Assembly: GCF_009497155.1 (NCBI RefSeq)
Contig: NZ_WINI01000006.1
Span: 178,559 to 242,558, forward strand
Direction: 5' to 3'
Source: Glaciimonas soli
GTDB lineage: Bacteria > Pseudomonadota > Gammaproteobacteria > Burkholderiales > Burkholderiaceae_D
Length of the DNA stretch: 64,000 nt
Shown here: in pieces, positions 27,927-35,710 of the stretch
Layout: each line of letters begins with the position of its first letter
Position numbering within the stretch: position 1 is the stretch's first letter
The notes under the pieces: model-generated
Told to the model about the DNA's origin: nothing
The model's database searches: none
The model's input: the letters and a program-made list of their open reading frames with translations, nothing else
Program-made: the position numbers and the translations under genes

Positions 27927-29678
27927 TTAATCGGTCTGATACGAATACGTTGCATTCACACGCGGCGACCGTGAAGTGGCGTTGATGGGAATGTCGGCCA
28001 CGGGCTGCGCCAGCGATAAATCCAAGGTGTAGTAGCGACTATCTGACAAACGCACGCCTATCGCCACAGACCCCAGCGTGTCGTGAGTCAAGGCAACGGC
28101 GTTCGAATACACGCGCGAATGATCTATCAGAAAATAGGGCTGCACTGTTTTGAGATAGGTGTAACTCAATGGGAACAGACGATTAATTTCGACTGAAACG
28201 CCCCAGCCTTTATCGCCGGCGACTTCGCCAACTGGATAAGCGAGACCGAACTGCTTGCCGCCGAAACCGATCTGCTCTGAGGTCGGTAAAATATTGCTGC
28301 TGTACTGCGCGCTGGCAGCGACCGCAACGGCAAAGCCGCCGCCCAATTGATTCGATTGCGCTGCTTGCACGGTGACTCTGGTAAAGCTCAGATCGACATT
28401 GCTGTTCTCGCGTTGAGCGCCGAGGCCGTCGATGGCTTTATAAACGCCGACACTCAACTGCCGCGTCTGCTGCAGTTTGTCCGGCCCCGTTTTAACATCG
28501 ACCCAGGCAGCTTCCGCACTCAATACCCGAACCTGCGAACTGAGCGCGATGGACATCGGCGTGGTCGGTACTGAGCGGGTAAGCACCTGGTCATTTTCGG
28601 CAGCATAGGCGCCGCCCGTGACAGTTAAACTATGCGTGTTATCGAGGATTACGGGATAACTGAGGGAACCGCCAGCGTGTACTGTTTTGGTTTGATAGCG
28701 CGTGAGGTAATCGACGCTTTCCAACGCTGAATTTTCTGGTTGCGCGCGATAGTCGGACCAGTTCAGTTTGCCCAGCAGACCGTTATTGCCGATCGGTTGA
28801 ACATAATTGATCGCATAATATTTTTCGTCTTGCGGTCCGCTTGGCTGCAACGTGCTGACCGTCACCTGTTCACCCATCGGTGTCAAACCATTGCTGGTAG
28901 CTGTCAGCAAACCACGAATTCCAGGCTGCTGATAATCGACACCGACGCCGACTGTAATCGGCCGCCGTTTCACCGTCAGCACCATGTCGGCCGCGCCATC
29001 AGTAGAGGTCGGCGGTGCGACGTTAGCGACAATCTTCACCCCCGGCTGCAAGCTGAGAATACCGGCGACACGCTCAAAAGTAGCGCGGCGTAATGGTCGG
29101 TCTTGTTGCAACTGTTCGGCAATCTGCTTCAGGCGCTCTTCGCTGTTACCGGGATTGCCTTCGACCTTGACGTTCTTGACGTAGCCTTCGACGATCGACA
29201 CCACCACCACGTTATTCTCAAAACTCTGGGCCGGGATGAACGCAAAAGAGAGTGGATAGCCTTGGTCTTGATACATCTTTGTGACCGTGTTGGCAGCGGC
29301 TAGCAACTCAGCGACAGTGGTATCGCGATTAGCCAGTGGTGCAAACACTGCCGCAATCTGATCGAACGGTAAAGTCTTGCTGCCGGCGATCTGAAAACGC
29401 GACGGTGTCAGATGGCTGGTCAACAATTTTTGCAACGCCGGATCAACGCCTTGCGTCTGGATATTAATGGTCATCGGCGCGCTTGCTGGCGCTTCGACTT
29501 TAGGCAATGTATCGGCAGGATTACCTTGCAGCGGACTGCGCGCATCTGCGAGTGCCGGTAAAGGATACGATGACATCAGCCAGTAAACGCCGCTGACCAT
29601 GATCACCGCAACGCGGCGATAACATCTCGAATTGAATAGTTGCATGCTGCTACGGCTCTCGTTCATTGTAGACGGCAA
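27927..29678 (-). CDS. ShlB/FhaC/HecB (TpsB)-type outer-membrane transporter
   Basis: A 583-residue Omp85-superfamily protein of the two-partner secretion type. It has a signal peptide (cleavage near ALA, about residue 45), two POTRA-like domains (about 68-240; for example VVVSIVEGYVKNVKVEGN and LRRATFERVAGILSLQPGV) and a C-terminal beta-barrel (about 240-583) ending in an aromatic-containing strand. The loop-6 region reads FGGKQFGLAYPVGEVAGDKGW, where TpsB proteins normally have a VRG(Y/F) motif; here Leu-Ala replaces Arg-Gly. An internal ATG (29645) is an alternative start. No TpsA exoprotein with a TPS domain is adjacent; the neighbour is a repetitive lipoprotein gene. Confidence 0.83.
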   Translation of the reverse strand: MPSTMNESRSSMQLFNSRCYRRVAVIMVSGVYWLMSSYPLPALADARSPLQGNPADTLPKVEAPASAPMTINIQTQGVDPALQKLLTSHLTPSRFQIAGSKTLPFDQIAAVFAPLANRDTTVAELLAAANTVTKMYQDQGYPLSFAFIPAQSFENNVVVVSIVEGYVKNVKVEGNPGNSEERLKQIAEQLQQDRPLRRATFERVAGILSLQPGVKIVANVAPPTSTDGAADMVLTVKRRPITVGVGVDYQQPGIRGLLTATSNGLTPMGEQVTVSTLQPSGPQDEKYYAINYVQPIGNNGLLGKLNWSDYRAQPENSALESVDYLTRYQTKTVHAGGSLSYPVILDNTHSLTVTGGAYAAENDQVLTRSVPTTPMSIALSSQVRVLSAEAAWVDVKTGPDKLQQTRQLSVGVYKAIDGLGAQRENSNVDLSFTRVTVQAAQSNQLGGGFAVAVAASAQYSSNILPTSEQIGFGGKQFGLAYPVGEVAGDKGWGVSVEINRLFPLSYTYLKTVQPYFLIDHSRVYSNAVALTHDTLGSVAIGVRLSDSRYYTLDLSLAQPVADIPINATSRSPRVNATYSYQTD

Positions 29679-29751
29679 AACCAGTCTATTCTGTCAATTA
29701 ATCGGGATCTGAAGTCGCTATGATGCTATATCGCTTAACGTAGCCTCAAAA

Positions 29752-29788
29752 AATTCCGCCATCCCCGCTCACGCGCAGATGACGGAAT
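29752..29788. repeat. REP-like unit upstream of the TpsB-like gene
   Basis: ATTCCGCCATCCCCGCTCAC then GCGCAGATGACGGAAT is an imperfect palindrome of the REP-like family. It lies in the gap between the repetitive lipoprotein gene and the TpsB-like gene. Confidence 0.55.
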
Positions 29789-29912
29789 AGAGTTATTCGA
29801 GCAGCCCTTAAGTTACGGCAAGAATTTATTTATTGCAACTATTTTATTGCCGCATACATGCGTTGTCATCTCGACTCCTCACGCATCGACTTTTTTCACC
29901 TCTTGCTCGAAC

Positions 29913-29945
29913 AAAAAGATCCCGGTCGCAACCAAGATCTTTTTT
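29913..29945 (-). terminator. Rho-independent terminator after the repetitive lipoprotein gene
   Basis: On the minus strand AAAAAGATC and GATCTTTTT pair around a 15-base loop and end in a T-run, 17 bp after the lipoprotein stop. It may attenuate readthrough into the TpsB-like gene. Confidence 0.65.
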
Positions 29946-29961
29946 ATTTAGCAGCTACTGT

Positions 29962-31635
29962 TTATTTTTTGATTAAGCCGCCCAGCAGACCCGTCGTTTG
30001 GCCGTTACCTGTAGTGCTGCCAGTCCCTAGAAGTGAGGAAGTCAGACCGCCTACCAAACTGGTCACAGGAGCCAGAGGATTAGCGGCAGTACCACCAGTG
30101 CCGCTGACGCTACCGGTCAATGCGCCTACCAATCCGGTGACAGGAGCCAATGGGCTACTAGCAGTACCGCCGGCACCGCTAACACTGCCGGTCAATGCGC
30201 CCACCAATCCGGTAACAGGTGCCAGTGGGCTACTAGTAGTACCGCCAGCAGCACCAAGACCGCCGGTTAATGCGCCCACCAATCCGGTGACAGGAGCCAA
30301 TGGGCTACCAGAAGTGCCGCCAGCAGCACCAAGGCCACCGGTTAATCCGCCTAGTAATCCGGTGACAGGAGCCAGTGGGCTGCCAGAAGTACCGCCGACG
30401 GCGCCAAGACCACCGGTTAGCGCACCGACTAATCCGGTGACAGGGGCAAGTGGGTTGCTACCGCTTGAACCCAGGGTACCGAGACTGCCCACGGCGCCAA
30501 CTACTGGAGTCAGCGGTTTGATAAGGAGACCCAACAACGTATTATCAACTGGCTGCAAGAGGCCGCCGGTTTGATTTCCCAATAATGGCTGGCCGGTGCC
30601 GATCACACCGTTGACGGCAAGACTGCCAACCAGAACGCCTGTATTGCTTACTACCGGACCGAGATTGTTGACGACCGGTACATTAGAAGCAGTCAGGCCG
30701 TGACCGACGCTAGCGACAGTGCCGCCAACCACACCCAATAAAAGATTGACCGGTTGATTCAGCGCTGTAGTGTTGCCAACGGTCTGGAGTGCGGTCGAGA
30801 CTGTGCTGGTCAAAGGTACGATCGCAGTGCTCAACGTTTGCGTTACTTGCTCCACCGGACCGGTCGTCAATACTTTGGTGAGTGTCGGTGCAACTGTGTC
30901 GGTGACGGCGACGCCGACGCTGCTGACCAAACCGCCCACCGGTGTTGTCACTGGCGCCAGAATATGCAGCGGGCCGCTGCTGCCCAGGCTGGTAACTACC
31001 TGACCGGCACTGTTCACGGTATCGCCGACCTGTGCAACCACTCCGCCGGTATTTCCTACCGTGATGCCTATCGGATTCTGCGCTGTGCCAATTTGACCCA
31101 GGCCGTTCGTTACGCCTTGACCAGCCACTGTGACTATACCGCTGGCATTGCCAAGCAGGCCCGATGCCGCGGTCGATGTAGCAGAAGTGAGCGGCAATTG
31201 ACTGATGACTGCGTTGCCGGCGCCATCGACGGCCGTACCTACGCTCGACACAGTGGTGCCTACATTTGAAATCAGACTGGTCGGAGGTGTCGGCGTGGTG
31301 CCGCCAGTTCCAGTGCCAGTTCCCGTTCCAGTTCCAGTGCCAGTTCCCGTTCCAGTTCCGGTGCCTGTTCCAGTTCCAGTGCCAGTGCCAGTACCAGTAC
31401 CAGTGCCAGTTCCAGTACCAGTGCCAGTTCCAGTGCCTGGACCAGTACCAGTTCCTGTGCCGGTGCCAGTTCCACCGCCTGTTGTACCTGTCCCGCCGCC
31501 AGTTGTGCCACCGCTACCTCCTAAAGGATTAGTAAGTATTCCTCCACTGCTGCCACAACCAGTGAGTAATATTGTCAGTAACATGGACGCAGCTAGCAAT
31601 CCGCTTTTTTTCAATGTTCTTTTCGATGTTTTCAT
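29962..31635 (-). CDS. Repeat-rich lipoprotein (Gly-Thr dipeptide and 25-residue repeats)
   Basis: A 557-residue predicted lipoprotein with lipobox LLTGC (Cys27). A Gly-rich segment leads into a long Gly-Thr dipeptide run (about 56-111, with one Pro). The central region (about 120-385) is Val/Gly/Thr/Leu-rich with repeating VSSVGTAV- and VTTPVGGLVSSVG-like units. Six 25-residue repeats (about 387-537) share PLAPVTGLVGALTGG. It has almost no charged residues. Databases often label such proteins collagen-like, but I see no Gly-X-Y collagen periodicity. It has a strong ribosome-binding site (AGGGGAG) and a sigma-54 promoter match 55-70 bp upstream. A surface stalk or adhesin exported with help from the neighbouring TpsB-like protein is my inference. 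Confidence 0.8.
   Translation of the reverse strand: MKTSKRTLKKSGLLAASMLLTILLTGCGSSGGILTNPLGGSGGTTGGGTGTTGGGTGTGTGTGTGPGTGTGTGTGTGTGTGTGTGTGTGTGTGTGTGTGTGTGTGTGTGTGGTTPTPPTSLISNVGTTVSSVGTAVDGAGNAVISQLPLTSATSTAASGLLGNASGIVTVAGQGVTNGLGQIGTAQNPIGITVGNTGGVVAQVGDTVNSAGQVVTSLGSSGPLHILAPVTTPVGGLVSSVGVAVTDTVAPTLTKVLTTGPVEQVTQTLSTAIVPLTSTVSTALQTVGNTTALNQPVNLLLGVVGGTVASVGHGLTASNVPVVNNLGPVVSNTGVLVGSLAVNGVIGTGQPLLGNQTGGLLQPVDNTLLGLLIKPLTPVVGAVGSLGTLGSSGSNPLAPVTGLVGALTGGLGAVGGTSGSPLAPVTGLLGGLTGGLGAAGGTSGSPLAPVTGLVGALTGGLGAAGGTTSSPLAPVTGLVGALTGSVSGAGGTASSPLAPVTGLVGALTGSVSGTGGTAANPLAPVTSLVGGLTSSLLGTGSTTGNGQTTGLLGGLIKK
30025..30475 (-). repeat. Six 75-bp in-frame tandem repeats
   Basis: The landmark GGT[G/A/C]ACAGG[A/T]GCCA recurs at 30061, 30136, 30211, 30286, 30361 and 30436, exactly 75 bp apart. 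Each unit encodes a 25-residue protein repeat starting PLAPVT. Copies are highly similar, which suggests recent duplication and possible copy-number variation between strains. Confidence 0.92.
31305..31475 (-). repeat. Hexanucleotide microsatellite encoding Gly-Thr repeats
   Basis: About 28 consecutive hexamers of the form CC[A/C/T/G]GT[T/G/A/C] (mostly CCAGTT and CCAGTG on the plus strand) encode the Gly-Thr run of the lipoprotein. Because the unit is 6 bp, slippage would change length without breaking the frame. Confidence 0.92.
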
Positions 31636-31688
31636 GGTCAGGCTCCCCTTTTTTTGATGAATCGGATAACGCTATACATAGTGTCTAG

Positions 31689-31704
31689 CGCATAAAGTGT
31701 GCCC
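31689..31704 (-). promoter_or_regulatory. Sigma-54 (RpoN) promoter candidate for the repetitive lipoprotein gene
   Basis: The minus strand reads GGGCACACTTTATGCG, against the consensus TGGCACR-N4-TTGCW. The invariant GG (-24) and GC (-12) are exactly 10 bases apart and GGCAC is perfect. The predicted start point near 31678 gives a leader of about 43 bases before the ATG at 31635. A sigma-54 activator gene lies at the far end of the same locus (14041-15414). Confidence 0.65.
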
Positions 31705-32085
31705 GCCAAAAATCCCTCAAAGAAAACTGCTGTCACAACGTATCAGTTCTCGAAAAAATCCTTATAAATCAATGAGTAAGAGAAACATTCAATCAACACC
31801 AGTAAAGCGACCTCAAGCATCTGCGTAGCGGCCGTTGCGAACTTTGCTACGTAACATGTAACGTAACGGTCGGAAACAAATCGGTATTAACAAGGGAACA
31901 TAAATTGCGAAAGACACCACCATGCATGCGAACCTTAGGCCGCGTATAAATGGCTGAGCGAATGAATAATCGGCGCGAGCATCACCGGTATGGAATCATT
32001 CGACCTATGGATTCCCGCATCCGCGGCAATGACGGCGCTTAAATTGTGAGGGTGCGCAACAATAGTTATCGCAGCCATAAATGCA
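31705..32085. other. Intergenic region between the lipoprotein promoter and dxs
   Basis: No ORF of note. It contains the repeated string TACGTAAC/TAACGTAAC near 31850-31870 (meaning unknown, possibly an activator-binding site upstream of the sigma-54 promoter) and a REP-like unit at 32009-32035. Confidence 0.4.
32009..32035. repeat. REP-like unit between the lipoprotein gene and dxs
   Basis: GGATTCCCGCATCCGCGGCA then ATGACGG corresponds to one half of the doublet at 3983-4007, with few differences. Confidence 0.65.
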
Positions 32086-32117
32086 AAGGGCGCACGATTC
32101 ACAAATCGTGCGCCCTT
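32086..32117 (-). terminator. Strong hairpin after dxs
   Basis: A perfect 14-bp stem AAGGGCGCACGATT/AATCGTGCGCCCTT with a 4-base loop lies 23 bp after the dxs stop. The U-tract is short (TTTGCATTT) on the minus strand, but the stem is strong. Confidence 0.7.
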
Positions 32118-32139
32118 CGATTTCCTACTGCGTTAGTTT

Positions 32140-34014
32140 TTAATGCTGATTTGCCACCAGGCGCAAAGCATCTTTGCCAAAGCGCTGACGTATAGAAGCA
32201 GTAATACCATCTGCATCCAAACCGCATAAAGCCAGCAATTGAGCGACGTCGCCATGATCAATGAAACGATCTGGCAAACCCAGATGCAATATCGGTTTAA
32301 CGCAGCCAGCTTCGGCCAAGGCTTCTGCCACGGCAGCGCCAGCACCGCCCATGACGGCACCTTCTTCGACAGTCACAAAAGCATCGTGCGTCTTTGCCAG
32401 TTCCAGCAATAGCGCTGTATCCAGCGGTTTGATAAAGCGCATATTGGCGACGGTTGCATCCAATGCGTCACCGGCTTTCAGACTTGGCGCGAGCATGGTG
32501 CCGAACGCTAAAATCGCGATGCTCTTCCCTTCGCGTCGCACTTCACCTTTACCAAGCGGTAACGTGGTAAGTACCTTTTCGACTACTGCGCCAGTGCCTG
32601 CACCGCGCGGATAGCGCACGGCGGCGGGACCTGGATATTGATAAGCAGTCGATAGCATTTGGCGGCATTCATTTTCATCAGATGCGGCCATCACCACCAT
32701 ATTAGGGATGCAACGCAAATAAGAGATGTCGTAATTGCCTGCATGGGTTGCGCCATCAGCGCCGACCAGTCCGGCACGGTCTAACGCGAATGTCACATCC
32801 AGATTTTGCAAGGCGACGTCATGGATCAATTGATCATAAGCGCGTTGCAAGAAAGTGGAGTAAATCGCCACTACCGGTTTCAAACCTTCGCATGCCAAAC
32901 CGGCCGCAAACGTTACCGCATGCTGCTCGGCGATACCGACGTCGTAATAACGGTTTGGATAACGCTGTTCAAATTCGACCATACCGGAACCGCCGCACAT
33001 GGCAGGTGTAATGCCGATCAGTTTGTTATCTTGCGCGGCCATATCGCACAGCCAGTCGCCGAAAACCTGGGTGTACGTCACTTTGCTCGATGTCGCTGGC
33101 TTGATACCTTCAGCGGGATTGAATTTCCCGGGGCCGTGATATAACACGGGATCGGCTTCCGCAAGTTTGTAGCCTTGCCCTTTTTTGGTTACCACATGCA
33201 AAAATTGCGGGCCTTTTAAATCCTTCATGTTTTGCAATGTAGGGATCAAGGAATCGAGATCATGACCGTCAATCGGACCAATATAGTTAAAGCCTAACTC
33301 TTCAAACATCGTCGCTGGAACGATCATTCCTTTGGCGTGACCTTCAATTCGTCTTGCCAATTGCCGCACAGGCTCTGGCATGATGGACTTGCCGATGTTT
33401 TTGGCTTGGGCGTAAAACTTACCAGACATCAATCGCGCCAGATAGCGATTCAACGCGCCAACTGGTGGTGAAATTGACATATCGTTATCGTTCAAGACTA
33501 CGATCAGATTAATGTCGTCATACACGCCGGCATTATTCATCGCTTCAAACACCATCCCGGCTGTCATGGCGCCATCACCAATTACCGCGATCGCGTAACG
33601 ATCCGTTTCGCCTTTGGTTTTAGCCGCCAGGGCCATGCCCAGCGCTGCAGAAATGGAGGTCGAAGAATGTGCGGTACCGAAAGTATCGTATTCACTTTCA
33701 CTGCGACGCGGAAAGCCGGAAATACCATCAAGCTGCCGCAAAGTGTGCATCTGATCGCGGCGACCAGTCAAAATCTTATGCGGATAGGTTTGATGACCAA
33801 CGTCCCAAATCAATCTGTCTTCGGGTGTATTAAAAACATAATGCAAGGCGATAGTCAGTTCCACCGTACCGAGATTAGAAGATAAGTGGCCGCCGGTTTT
33901 CGATACCGAGTCAATCACGAACGCACGTAACTCATCAGCCAGCGGCAGTAATTCTGCACGGCTAAGTTGACGTAATTCGTCCGGGCTGTTTATTTTATTT
34001 AGTATGTTATTCAC
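32140..34014 (-). CDS. dxs: 1-deoxy-D-xylulose-5-phosphate synthase
   Basis: A 624-residue thiamine-diphosphate enzyme condensing pyruvate and glyceraldehyde 3-phosphate, the first step of the MEP isoprenoid pathway. The diphosphate-binding motif starts [18 protein letters not shown] (about 146-163) and continues to LNDNDMSIS. The transketolase pyrimidine-binding domain includes [17 protein letters not shown], and a C-terminal transketolase domain follows. Length equals the E. coli enzyme (620). It follows ispA by 78 bp and shares its pathway. Its cofactor is the product of the thi operon in this same window. Confidence 0.97.
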   Translation of the reverse strand: MNNILNKINSPDELRQLSRAELLPLADELRAFVIDSVSKTGGHLSSNLGTVELTIALHYVFNTPEDRLIWDVGHQTYPHKILTGRRDQMHTLRQLDGISGFPRRSESEYDTFGTAHSSTSISAALGMALAAKTKGETDRYAIAVIGDGAMTAGMVFEAMNNAGVYDDINLIVVLNDNDMSISPPVGALNRYLARLMSGKFYAQAKNIGKSIMPEPVRQLARRIEGHAKGMIVPATMFEELGFNYIGPIDGHDLDSLIPTLQNMKDLKGPQFLHVVTKKGQGYKLAEADPVLYHGPGKFNPAEGIKPATSSKVTYTQVFGDWLCDMAAQDNKLIGITPAMCGGSGMVEFEQRYPNRYYDVGIAEQHAVTFAAGLACEGLKPVVAIYSTFLQRAYDQLIHDVALQNLDVTFALDRAGLVGADGATHAGNYDISYLRCIPNMVVMAASDENECRQMLSTAYQYPGPAAVRYPRGAGTGAVVEKVLTTLPLGKGEVRREGKSIAILAFGTMLAPSLKAGDALDATVANMRFIKPLDTALLLELAKTHDAFVTVEEGAVMGGAGAAVAEALAEAGCVKPILHLGLPDRFIDHGDVAQLLALCGLDADGITASIRQRFGKDALRLVANQH

Positions 34015-34092
34015 TGATTTTTTCGCTAAATAATGGATAAGGTATCAGGTTCAATGCGTCGCGCAATTCGACGCGTAATTCAAAACTCACCG

Positions 34093-35031
34093 TCAAGCTT
34101 TACGCTGTACGATCAAGTCTGCCAGTTCACGCAAACGCTGTGCCTTGTCACCAAACAAGGTAACCGCCGCGTGCGCATCACAACGCAATTTTTCTGCCAA
34201 TGCTTGCGACTCTTCCAAGCCCAGTATCGACACGTAAGTAGGCTTGTTGTCTGCTGCATCTTTTCCGGCGGTTTTCCCTAACGCGGCCGAATCGGCGGTG
34301 GCATCGAGAATGTCATCGACCACCTGGAATGCCAGTCCAATCGCATTGCTGTACGTTTCCAAAGCCTGTGTTTCCGTGTTGGACAGCGCTTTACCGCTCC
34401 ACGCACCCAACATCACCGACGCCCGCAATAATGCGCCCGTCTTCAACTTATGCATTTGCTCTAACTCTGCCAATGACAATTTGATACCGACACTTGCCAG
34501 ATCAATCGCCTGACCGCCGCACATACCCAACGAACCGGACGCTTGCGCCAATATACGTAGCTGCGTCATCTGGCTACGTGCATCAATATTATTCTGTTCT
34601 TCAGACAACACCACAAATGCCTGTGATTGCAAGGCATCACCCACGAGCAATGCTGTAGCTTCATCATATTGCACATGTACTGTCGGCTTGCCGCGCCGCA
34701 GCGCGTCATCATCCATACACGGCATATCGTCATGCACCAGCGAATAAGCGTGAATCATTTCCACCGCTGCCGCTGCGCGTTGCACCACCGACAATGGCGC
34801 ATCGAATAATTCTGCCGCGGCAAATGTCAATAATGGCCGCACCCGTTTGCCACCGTCTAGCACCGCATAACGCATCGCTTGATGCAGACGCGCCGGCATT
34901 GTCGTTTCGCCTGGTAATAAGGCGGACAACGCAGCTTCCATCGTGGTTTGTACTTGATGCATCCATACGCCGAATGCGACGGCATCACTACCTTCGCTGG
35001 CGTGCACTCGCTGTGCTGTCATTGCCGTCAT
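34093..35031 (-). CDS. ispA: Farnesyl diphosphate synthase (geranyltranstransferase)
   Basis: A 312-residue trans-prenyltransferase making farnesyl diphosphate from isopentenyl and dimethylallyl diphosphates. It has the first Asp-rich motif in VHDDMPCMDDDALRRGKPT, the second in FQVVDDILD, and GGKRVRPLL near residue 55. Length and motifs fit IspA. The start overlaps the xseB stop by 4 bp. The order xseB-ispA-dxs is the classical proteobacterial operon and supplies quinone and undecaprenyl precursors. Confidence 0.96.
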   Translation of the reverse strand: MTAMTAQRVHASEGSDAVAFGVWMHQVQTTMEAALSALLPGETTMPARLHQAMRYAVLDGGKRVRPLLTFAAAELFDAPLSVVQRAAAAVEMIHAYSLVHDDMPCMDDDALRRGKPTVHVQYDEATALLVGDALQSQAFVVLSEEQNNIDARSQMTQLRILAQASGSLGMCGGQAIDLASVGIKLSLAELEQMHKLKTGALLRASVMLGAWSGKALSNTETQALETYSNAIGLAFQVVDDILDATADSAALGKTAGKDAADNKPTYVSILGLEESQALAEKLRCDAHAAVTLFGDKAQRLRELADLIVQRKA

Positions 35032-35291
35032 TCGTCCGCTCCCTCAGCTTGAGGTGCAGTGTATGGCTTGAGCATGTCACCCTCTAACACTTTGACCTGG
35101 CTTTCAACCTTGTCGAGTTGTTGCGCGCAAAATTTGACCAGTTCAGAACCCCGCTTATACGCAGCAACTGATGCTTCTAGCGGCAACTCGCCCGCTTCCA
35201 TTTGCTCGACCAGCTGTGCCAGCTCGCCCATGGCTTGCTCGAATGAAGCTGGGATGGGAGGAACTGCGGAGGGCGGAGAATTCTTAGCCAT
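35028..35291 (-). CDS. xseB: Exonuclease VII small subunit
   Basis: An 87-residue helical protein with the conserved FEQAMGELAQLVEQMEAGELPLEASVAAYKRGSEL block of XseB, the small subunit of single-strand-specific exonuclease VII; XseA would be encoded elsewhere. It is the first gene of xseB-ispA-dxs and is coupled to ispA by a 4-bp overlap. Confidence 0.95.
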   Translation of the reverse strand: MAKNSPPSAVPPIPASFEQAMGELAQLVEQMEAGELPLEASVAAYKRGSELVKFCAQQLDKVESQVKVLEGDMLKPYTAPQAEGADE

Positions 35292-35551
35292 AATGAATCA
35301 GTGTGGGAGCGTTGTAGAAATGTGGACCTGTTTAAAATCTGTGCTCTGCACAAAAGCGATGATGAAAATTTTTCAACAAGTGTTAAATAAGGCCCTCTAT
35401 TTTAGAGCAAACAACGCTAACTCGTTGAATTTTGAGGCGTTTGTCAGCATTTTTTTCATTTCTACGGTCAGCGATTTATCTTTGTACGGTATAATCTTGG
35501 GTTCTGTCCAAAATTTCCGCCTTTCTTTTAGTTTGCTCTGAATATAGGTTT
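35292..35551. other. Intergenic region upstream of xseB and of the Rieske gene
   Basis: AT-rich, with a 9-bp inverted repeat AGAGCAAAC (35404-35412) / GTTTGCTCT (35531-35539). TATAAT at 35490-35495 on the plus strand may be the -10 of the Rieske gene promoter, but no clear -35 is seen. A 60-residue minus-strand open frame here is not convincing. Confidence 0.4.
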
Positions 35552-35654
35552 TAGGACTTACGCAAAATTGTCGCAGCAAGGCATATCGACGCAGGCAGTA
35601 CGTCGGTACGACCAGGAGATATAACGCCGCTGTGGCGGTTTTGCGTAAGTCCTA
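35552..35654. mobile_element. 103-bp MITE with perfect 16-bp terminal inverted repeats
   Basis: Ends are TAGGACTTACGCAAAA (35552-35567) and TTTTGCGTAAGTCCTA (35639-35654). The direct repeat AGGTTT on both sides looks like a target-site duplication (its A overlaps the right end). It has no coding capacity, so it is a miniature inverted-repeat element moved in trans by an unknown transposase. It lies 56 bp before the Rieske oxygenase start, between a possible -10 box and the gene. The interior sequence TCGACGCAGGCAGTACGT recurs downstream at 36877-36894. Confidence 0.82.
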
Positions 35655-35710
35655 GGTTTTTGTGGATTCTTTCTTCCTTAGGTTGGTGAAAATTAATTTG
35701 GGGGGTGGGA

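Noticed and set aside
29962..31635. Collagen-like triple-helix protein
   Set aside because: The repeats are Gly-Thr dipeptides and 25-residue units with PLAPVTGL cores; there is no sustained Gly-X-Y period of three.
35397..35579. Minus-strand open frame of 60 codons
   Set aside because: Its start lies inside the MITE end, there is no ribosome-binding site, and the composition is not convincing.
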